Positions 5,794 through 10,074 of a stretch of 10,074 nt of DNA are shown here, piece by piece. The stretch spans positions 1 through 10,074 of the forward strand of contig JASHVB010000688.1 in assembly GCA_030039695.1 (NCBI GenBank), in the 5' to 3' direction. How positions within the stretch are numbered: the first letter of the stretch is position 1; each line of letters opens with the position of its first letter. The position numbers and the translations under genes are program-made. The notes under the pieces were generated by a model. The model was given only the letters and a program-made list of their open reading frames with translations, was not told where the DNA came from and did not search any database. Source of the stretch: Acetobacteraceae bacterium. GTDB lineage: Bacteria > Pseudomonadota > Alphaproteobacteria > Acetobacterales > Acetobacteraceae.

Positions 5794-6344
5794 ATGCTGC
5801 GCGGCGTTCGTGCGCGAACCGCAGGACACGCCATCATCCCGCAGGGGCTGACCTGGTTCGTGCTGCTGGTCAGCGCGACGCCTGGCTATGGCGCCTATGT
5901 CTGCATCGACATCGCCGCAGCCGGCGTCCTGCACGATGCATGTTGGGCAACGTTCTGCTGTTCCGGCTGTCCCGCGTGCTCAGCGATTGCTTCTGCCACG
6001 GCGGCTACACCGCCGTCGGCCCGGAGATGGCCGAGGCCTGGCCAACGAACCGGCGCGCCGACGGCATGGGCTCGGGCGGCGACTTCGGCCGCTTTGCCAG
6101 TATCGTAGGGGTGCCGGGCTTGGCGCTGGGCGCCAATTCCTCCAATGTGGTGAAGCCCGATGTGACGGTCGCGGCGATTCCGACCTCCTTCCTGTTCCTC
6201 GCAGCCCGGCTCGTGCTGTGCGGGCTGGGCTTCTTGGTGTTCGGCTTCGAAACGCGCGAGCGCTCGCGCGCGGCATTGGACGAGGATTACCGGATGGGCG
6301 CGCGAGCCACGCCGGTCGCCGCCACAGAGGGAGCGCGTACGTGA
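5794..6344 (+). pseudogene. Truncated, frameshifted MFS transporter (C-terminal half)
   Basis: One frame (about 5794-5890) gives QGLTWFVLLVSATPGYGAY, a transmembrane helix ending in the PGY turn common in MFS helix 8. After a damaged stretch, a second frame (about 5937-6344) gives LGNVLLFRLS, then GPEMAEAWPTNRRADGMG, the PE..PT..R..G.G motif of metabolite:H+ symporters, and two hydrophobic helices ending FGFETRERSRAALDE. An intact protein would have about 430 residues and 12 helices; the first half is absent and the Gly-rich helix after GMG is eroded. Its stop overlaps the next ATG (TGATG), showing it was once translationally coupled to the flavin-enzyme gene. It probably imported the pathway's substrate. 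The segment 5698-5793 before it holds nothing recognisable and may mark the deletion junction. Confidence 0.75.
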
Positions 6345-7492
6345 TGGACGCCACCGTCAGTGAAGATGCCGACTTCATTGCCCGTGCCCGGGCACTGACG
6401 CCGGTCATTGCCGCACTGTCCGACGACATCGAACGTCGCCGCGAGCTGCCGCCCGACCTGCTTCAGACCCTGCGCGACGGCCGCTTCTTCCGCATGCTGC
6501 AGCCGCGCTCGATCGGCGGTGCCGAACTGCGCCCCACCTCGTTCGCCCAAGTGACGGAAGCGATCGCCATGGGCGACGCCTCCGCCGCATGGTGCGTCTG
6601 CCAGAATAACGGGTGCTCCATGTCGGCGGCCTATCTCACACCGGCCGTCGCACGCGAGATTTTCGGCCCGTCCACCGGTATCCTCGCCTGGGGTCCACCG
6701 GGCGCACCATTCGAGGCGCAACCGGTCGATGGCGGCTACCGCATCAGCGGCAAGTGGCGGTTCGCCAGCGGCAGCCATCACGCGACATGGCTTGGTGCGC
6801 ACATGAAGATCGCCGGGACCGGCGGCAAGGTCCGCACAATGCTGTTCCCCAAGTCGAGCGTGCAGATGAACGACATCTGGCACGTCGTCGGCCTGCGCGG
6901 CACCGGCAGCGACGAGTACGTCGTCGACAGCCTGTTTGTGCCGCAGGACCATACCATGGCCCGCGATACCGCCGCGGAGCGGCGCGAGGACGGACTGCTG
7001 TACCGGTTCACCAGCAACCAGCTCTATTCCTGCGGCTTCGGCGGCGTCGCGATGGGCATCGCGCGCGCCACCATCAACGCGTTTCTCGAACTGCCCGCCA
7101 ACAAGGTGTCGCGCGGAGCGTCCAAACCGCTGCGCGAGAACAACGTGGTGCAATCGCAGATGGCGCAGTGCGAGGCGAAGCTCCGCTCCGCCCGTGCCTT
7201 TCTGCACACCACCTGGGACACTGCCTGGCAGCACGTCGAGGAAACCGGCGCGCAGACCGCCGAGGACCGCGCGATGATTCGTCTGGCGTCCACCTGGGCG
7301 ATCCAGTCGTCGCGTGACGTGGTCAGCACGCTGTATCATGCTGCCGGATCGATCGCGATCTTCGAGGACCACCCGTTCGAGCGCCGCCTGCGCGATATCC
7401 ACACCGTCGCGCAACAGTCGAAGGGACGGCAATTGCACTACGAGACGGTCGGCCAGATCCTTCTCGGTATGGAGCCGGAAAACCAGTTCTGA
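6344..7492 (+). CDS. Acyl-CoA dehydrogenase-fold flavin-dependent monooxygenase
   Basis: A 382-residue protein with the acyl-CoA dehydrogenase architecture: N-terminal helical domain (about 10-115), beta domain (about 116-225, with AWGPPGAPFEAQPVDGGYRI and SGKWRFASGSHHATWLG), and C-terminal helical domain (about 226-382). The C-terminus RLRDIHTVAQQSKGRQLHYE, the GGYR.SGKW.F.SG..HA.W signature and lack of the usual catalytic Glu segment of dehydrogenases favour the hydroxylase branch (HsaA, DszC, NcnH type), which uses reduced flavin and O2 on an aromatic or heterocyclic substrate. Such enzymes need a separate flavin reductase, not seen here. ATG 6344 follows AGAGGGAG and overlaps the upstream pseudogene stop. 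The VOC gene follows 14 bases later, as hydroxylase-dioxygenase pairs often do. A dehydrogenase role is not excluded. Confidence 0.85.
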   Translation: MDATVSEDADFIARARALTPVIAALSDDIERRRELPPDLLQTLRDGRFFRMLQPRSIGGAELRPTSFAQVTEAIAMGDASAAWCVCQNNGCSMSAAYLTPAVAREIFGPSTGILAWGPPGAPFEAQPVDGGYRISGKWRFASGSHHATWLGAHMKIAGTGGKVRTMLFPKSSVQMNDIWHVVGLRGTGSDEYVVDSLFVPQDHTMARDTAAERREDGLLYRFTSNQLYSCGFGGVAMGIARATINAFLELPANKVSRGASKPLRENNVVQSQMAQCEAKLRSARAFLHTTWDTAWQHVEETGAQTAEDRAMIRLASTWAIQSSRDVVSTLYHAAGSIAIFEDHPFERRLRDIHTVAQQSKGRQLHYETVGQILLGMEPENQF

Positions 7493-7506
7493 ACGGAGGA
7501 CGAGCA

Positions 7507-7923
7507 ATGCCTGCGCAATCGCTGAACCACTACACAATCAAGGCGCGCGACATGGAGGCGACGAAGAATTTCTACGTTAACGTCGTCGGCCTGACCGTCG
7601 GCGACCGCCCACCGCTGAGCTTCCCCGGCTATTGGCTGTACTGCGGCGGCGTGCCGACCGTGCACTTACTTGGCTATCAGGAAGGCGAAGCGGTGATCGC
7701 GGACGGCCCGTCCTATCCGGTGAGGACCGGTCGGCTCGACCACATTGCCTTCTCCTGCGTCGACCTCAAAGGTATGAAGGCGAATTTGCAGCGCCGGCGC
7801 ATCAAGTACGACGAGCGTGTCCTGCCGCGGCTGAACATGACGCAGTTGTTCTACTACGACCCAGACGGGATCGCGGTGGAGTGCAACTTCCCGGCCGACG
7901 AGACCGAGCGCAAGGCGGCGTAG
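7507..7923 (+). CDS. VOC-fold protein, possible ring-cleavage dioxygenase or glyoxalase-like enzyme
   Basis: A 138-residue vicinal-oxygen-chelate protein with two beta-alpha-beta-beta-beta modules: residues 5-57 (SLNHYTI, then FPGYWLYCGGVPTVHLL) and 76-128 (RLDHIAF, then QLFYYDPDGIAVECNF). Putative metal ligands are H8, H53, H79 and E125, one from each expected strand. The set fits Fe(II)/Mn(II) extradiol dioxygenases as well as Zn/Ni glyoxalases, and one-domain forms work as dimers. GGAGG precedes the ATG. It is the last gene of the plus-strand run, 14 bases after the flavin monooxygenase-like gene, so ring opening of the hydroxylated product is an attractive but unproven role. Length is typical of small VOC proteins and shorter than classical two-module-pair extradiol dioxygenases. 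Confidence 0.88.
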   Translation: MPAQSLNHYTIKARDMEATKNFYVNVVGLTVGDRPPLSFPGYWLYCGGVPTVHLLGYQEGEAVIADGPSYPVRTGRLDHIAFSCVDLKGMKANLQRRRIKYDERVLPRLNMTQLFYYDPDGIAVECNFPADETERKAA

Positions 7924-7929
7924 AACGCG

Positions 7930-8060
7930 GCACACCTCGCCCGCGGCGGCGGACGAGGTCGAAGCGGATAGCGCGCCAGGTTGGGGGCCACACGGGGCAG
8001 GCCCTCCGCCTTGATGATGCTCTGCGCCTCGAGGTGTCCTGCTGTGCAGGCGAGGTGTGC
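7930..8060. repeat. 131-bp segment bounded by perfect 12-bp inverted repeats
   Basis: GCACACCTCGCC (7930-7941) and GGCGAGGTGTGC (8049-8060) are exact reverse complements at the ends of the gap between two convergent VOC genes. A partial extra copy (CGAGGTGT) lies just inside the right arm, and a small hairpin CCTGC/GCAGG occupies 8038-8050. No target duplication was seen at the outer edges. It could be a degenerate MITE-like element, two opposed copies of a palindromic repeat, or paired terminator ends. The right arm touches the stop codon of the minus-strand gene. Confidence 0.45.
7935..7958 (+). terminator. Strong 10-bp hairpin after the plus-strand VOC gene
   Basis: CCTCGCCCGC (7935-7944) and GCGGACGAGG (7949-7958) pair at 9 of 10 positions around a GGCG loop. 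It starts 12 bases past the stop codon, the correct place for the terminator of the plus-strand run, although no T-run follows. Sequence and placement match the hairpin at 5675-5697, suggesting both belong to one repeat family. Confidence 0.5.
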
Positions 8061-8476
8061 TACTTCGCCTTCCGCGACTTCTCGCCGTACTTCATCCCCT
8101 CCAATTTCAGACCGTCCGGATCGAGAAAGAACACGGCGTAATAGTCTTCGTAATACTCGCCAGCCGGATCGACGATCGTCGCCTTCAGCTCATTGCGCAG
8201 GAAGTCCTGCAGCGCATCCACATCCTTTCGGCTGCGCAACTCGAACGCGTAGTGGTGGAACCCCACGTCGCCGATCCGGTATGGTCGCTGCCTTCCCTGC
8301 GCATCCGCCGGGCCGATCCAAAACCGCGTCTTCCCGTTGGTCCAGCCGATCGCGTCATGGTATTCATCGGAAATCTCGAACCCGAGGAACGTGAACAGCT
8401 TGCCGTAGAACGCCCTGGATATTTCGTAGTCGCTGACCCGAATCACCAGGTGGTCGATGCCAACGACCCGTACCAT
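8060..8476 (-). CDS. VOC-fold (glyoxalase/dioxygenase superfamily) protein
   Basis: A 138-residue VOC protein with modules at about residues 5-55 (GIDHLVIRVSDYEISRAFY) and 72-128 (GFHHYAFELRSRKDV, then EYYEDYYAVFFLDPDGLKLE). Likely metal ligands are H9, H74 or H75, and E126. The fourth position, at the end of the first module (near W53), is not an obvious ligand, so metal dependence is less sure than in the plus-strand VOC gene. The E.Y...YYAVFF.DPDG.KLE ending is common in unassigned glyoxalase-like proteins of proteobacteria. The lysine- and arginine-rich tail GEKSRKAK is probably disordered. The start at 8476 follows GGAGG. Although equal in length to the facing VOC protein, the two differ too much to be a recent duplication. 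It follows korB on the same strand after 78 bases. Confidence 0.85.
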   Translation of the reverse strand: MVRVVGIDHLVIRVSDYEISRAFYGKLFTFLGFEISDEYHDAIGWTNGKTRFWIGPADAQGRQRPYRIGDVGFHHYAFELRSRKDVDALQDFLRNELKATIVDPAGEYYEDYYAVFFLDPDGLKLEGMKYGEKSRKAK

Positions 8477-8492
8477 GGCGCGACCTCCATCC

Positions 8493-8514
8493 TGTCATTG
8501 CGGGGCCCACAATG
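8493..8514. repeat. REP-like palindrome between korB and the minus-strand VOC gene
   Basis: CATTGCGGGGCCCACAATG (8496-8514) is a near-perfect palindrome centred on GGGCCC, and it begins with the TGTCATTGC also found at 4898. It sits inside the 78-base gap downstream of korB (minus strand). It could terminate korAB transcription, stabilise the upstream mRNA end, or be a dispersed repeat copy. No T-run is present. Confidence 0.4.
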
Positions 8515-8554
8515 CTTCTGCGTCCAGCGCGGGAGGGTCGCTTTCTGCCGCCGC

Positions 8555-9610
8555 CTACCGCAGACTTGCGTTCAGCTTCTCCAGCGCCGCCGCGCCGGGG
8601 ATCAGGGCTGCTTCGTCAAGATCGTTCAGCGGCGTCATCACCGTGTTCATGTGTTTGTGCATGTCGCGCGGATCCGGATCAACGTAAAGCAGCCCGGTCA
8701 CGATCTCGCCTGCCGCGTGCCGTTCCTGCATATACGTCAGCGCCGCGATGCGATCATGCACGTCGTAGTCCGTGTGTAACTTGCGAAGCCGCAGCACCGA
8801 GCCGTCGTGCTGCGTCACCGACTCCACCGTGCCAGGCGCGTAGTCCACCGTGATCGGCGCGCGGCCCGGCATCATGTCGAGCGCATTCACTGCCTCATTG
8901 TGCTCGCGCACGAAGTCAAAACTCTTGGTCGATCCCTCGTGGTTGTTGAACGCCACGCACGGCGATATGCAATCGATGAAGGCGGCGCCCTCGTGCCTGA
9001 TCGCCGCCTCGATCAGCGGAACCAATTGCCCCTTGTCGCCAGAGAAACTGCGCCCGACGAACGTCGCGCCAAGCTGCAGCGCCATTCCCACCAGATCGAT
9101 CGCCTCGTCGCTATTGACCACGCCGCGCTTCGACTTCGCGCCACGGTCGGAGGTGGCCGAGAACTGGCCCTTTGTGAGGCCATACACGCCGTTGTTCTCG
9201 ACAATGTAGACCATGTTGACGCCGCGCCGCATCGCATGCGCGAACTGGCCGATGCCGATCGACGCGCTGTCGCCGTCACCCGAGACGCCGAGATAGATCA
9301 GGTCGCGGTTCGCCAGGTTGGCGCCGGTCAGCACCGACGGCATCCGCCCGTGCACGGAGTTGAACCCATGCGAAGCTCCCAGGAAATACGTGGGAGTCTT
9401 GGAGGAGCACCCGATGCCGGACAGCTTGGCGATGCGGTGCGGCGGCAGCTCCAGCTCGAAGCATGCGCGCACGATCGCTGCGCTGATCGAGTCATGCCCG
9501 CACCCGGCGCACAGCGTCGATACGGCGCCTTCGTAATCGCGCCGCGTGAAGCCCAGCGAATTCTTTGCCAGGTCAGGATGATGCAGCTTCGGCTTGGGGA
9601 TAAACGTCAT
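8555..9610 (-). CDS. korB: 2-oxoacid:ferredoxin oxidoreductase, beta subunit (2-oxoglutarate type)
   Basis: A 351-residue thiamine-diphosphate subunit of an oxidoreductase that decarboxylates a 2-oxoacid, probably 2-oxoglutarate, to the acyl-CoA while reducing ferredoxin. CAGCGH (C34, C37), GIGCSSK (C68) and SPCVAFN (C218) supply the four cysteines for a [4Fe-4S] cluster. The ThDP/Mg site runs from GDGD (111-114) to NN (139-140) followed by GVYGLTKGQ. These motifs and the long C-terminal extension (about 280-351) match the two-subunit aerobic KorAB enzymes. Its ATG overlaps the korA stop (ATGA), so the subunits are translationally coupled. Substrate choice (2-oxoglutarate rather than pyruvate or a branched 2-oxoacid) rests on overall resemblance. 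It may supply reduced ferredoxin to other pathways, but no direct link to the P450 is shown. Confidence 0.93.
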   Translation of the reverse strand: MTFIPKPKLHHPDLAKNSLGFTRRDYEGAVSTLCAGCGHDSISAAIVRACFELELPPHRIAKLSGIGCSSKTPTYFLGASHGFNSVHGRMPSVLTGANLANRDLIYLGVSGDGDSASIGIGQFAHAMRRGVNMVYIVENNGVYGLTKGQFSATSDRGAKSKRGVVNSDEAIDLVGMALQLGATFVGRSFSGDKGQLVPLIEAAIRHEGAAFIDCISPCVAFNNHEGSTKSFDFVREHNEAVNALDMMPGRAPITVDYAPGTVESVTQHDGSVLRLRKLHTDYDVHDRIAALTYMQERHAAGEIVTGLLYVDPDPRDMHKHMNTVMTPLNDLDEAALIPGAAALEKLNASLR

Positions 9611-10074
9611 GACGTCACCTTGTCCTGGTCGATCCTGGTGGTGATCGCATCGACGATGAAGCGCGCGGTGATCGGCGTGCCGTCGTAATGCAGCACCTTT
9701 GCGAGCTTGGCCGGATTGATCTCCAGTTCGTTGACCAGCAGCATGCGCAACTGGCCATCGCGGTTTTGCTCCACGACGTACACTTGATCGTGTGCGTCGA
9801 TGAATTCCTTCACTTCGTCGGCAAAGGGGAAGCCACGCACGCGCATCAGGTCCAGCACGATATCGTTCTCGGCGAGTATTTCGTCAGCCTCCAACATCGC
9901 CGGGCTGGTGGAGCCGAAATAGATCGCGCCCAGCCTCGTCGGCTTGGCGGCCGGCCGCACAAGAGGTGCCGGCACCAGGACGCGCGCCGTATGGTGCTTC
10001 TTCAGCAGACGCTCCATGTTCTCCTGGTAGTCTGGGCCTTCTTCCGAATATCGCGCCATACTGTCCTTCGACGT
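9607..10074 (-). CDS. korA: 2-oxoacid:ferredoxin oxidoreductase, alpha subunit, C-terminal part (cut by window edge)
   Basis: The open frame continues through the right edge, so only the last 155 residues are visible. It reads from SKDSMARYSEEGPDYQENM through LGAIYFGSTSPAMLEADEIL and RVRGFPF to YVVEQNRDGQLRMLL and GTPITARFIVDAI. The EQNRD.Q motif, the R.R.FPF..EV..FI segment and the DGTPI.AR end are typical of the C-terminus of the fused gamma-alpha KorA subunit, normally about 600 residues. The methionine at 10059 is internal and is not the start. Its stop overlaps the korB start by four bases (ATGA). Confidence 0.9.
   Translation of the reverse strand, partial: TSKDSMARYSEEGPDYQENMERLLKKHHTARVLVPAPLVRPAAKPTRLGAIYFGSTSPAMLEADEILAENDIVLDLMRVRGFPFADEVKEFIDAHDQVYVVEQNRDGQLRMLLVNELEINPAKLAKVLHYDGTPITARFIVDAITTRIDQDKVTS

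Noticed and set aside
5888..6343. Upstream extension of the flavin monooxygenase frame to 5888
   Set aside because: This stretch carries the MFS remnant in another frame, and the enzyme domain begins right after the ATG at 6344.
6287..7537. Long minus-strand open frame (416 codons) opposite the flavin monooxygenase
   Set aside because: Antisense to a well-supported gene, no family resemblance, and no matching ribosome site.
7942..8037. Minus-strand peptide-like stretch (AQSIIKAEGLPRVAPNLAR) in the convergent gap
   Set aside because: It reads like protein but is too short, lacks a start and overlaps hairpin repeats; I cannot assign a family, so it is not called a gene remnant.
8807..9688. 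Plus-strand open frame (293 codons) opposite korB
   Set aside because: Antisense to korB, whose cluster cysteines and thiamine-diphosphate motifs are complete.
1..10074. CRISPR arrays, tRNA or rRNA genes, insertion sequences, phage integration sites
   Set aside because: No regularly spaced direct repeats, cloverleaf-like segments, transposase or integrase motifs were seen on either strand.

Overview
The window is a GC-rich chromosomal segment, most likely from an alphaproteobacterium of the Rhizobiales (Bradyrhizobium/Rhodopseudomonas type) or Acetobacteraceae. The grounds are GC-rich coding with strong GGAGG-type ribosome sites, an ECF sigma factor with an alphaproteobacterial look, a CYP199A-like P450, and short palindromes of the CCTC(T/G)CCC...GACGAGG type. 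The taxon is inferred from family resemblance recalled from memory; no search was run.

Layout. Left edge (1-816), minus strand: the first 37 residues of a phytanoyl-CoA dioxygenase-like protein, then a complete ECF sigma factor. At 1045-1734 (plus) lies a decayed lytic transglycosylase (SLT) gene with two frameshifts and an in-frame stop. At 1861-2499 (minus) is a small protein with two internally duplicated dimeric alpha/beta-barrel (EthD-like) domains. It diverges from a plus-strand run: a LACTB2-like MBL-fold hydrolase (2603-3457), a broken small membrane protein gene (3454-3710), a CYP199A-like cytochrome P450 (3712-4896), two tandemly duplicated small cupins (4946-5299 and 5312-5662), the broken C-terminal half of an MFS transporter (5794-6344), an acyl-CoA dehydrogenase-fold protein that looks like a flavin-dependent monooxygenase (6344-7492), and a VOC/extradiol-dioxygenase-fold protein (7507-7923). 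Facing these on the minus strand are a second VOC protein (8060-8476) and the korAB pair for a 2-oxoacid:ferredoxin oxidoreductase (8555 to beyond 10074). KorA runs off the right edge.

How it may work together. P450, flavin monooxygenase-like protein, VOC protein, cupins, MBL hydrolase and barrel protein form a plausible accessory catabolic cluster for a small aromatic or other organic acid. The P450 keeps all four residues that I recall as binding the benzoate carboxylate in CYP199A4. The likely dedicated transporter is a pseudogene, and no ferredoxin, ferredoxin reductase or flavin reductase is visible, so redox partners must come from elsewhere. KorAB would generate reduced ferredoxin, but a link to the P450 is speculative.

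Three separate pseudogenes, a tandem gene duplication and several short palindromes in 10 kb indicate a region undergoing gene loss and rearrangement. I see no tRNA, rRNA, CRISPR array, transposase or integrase.
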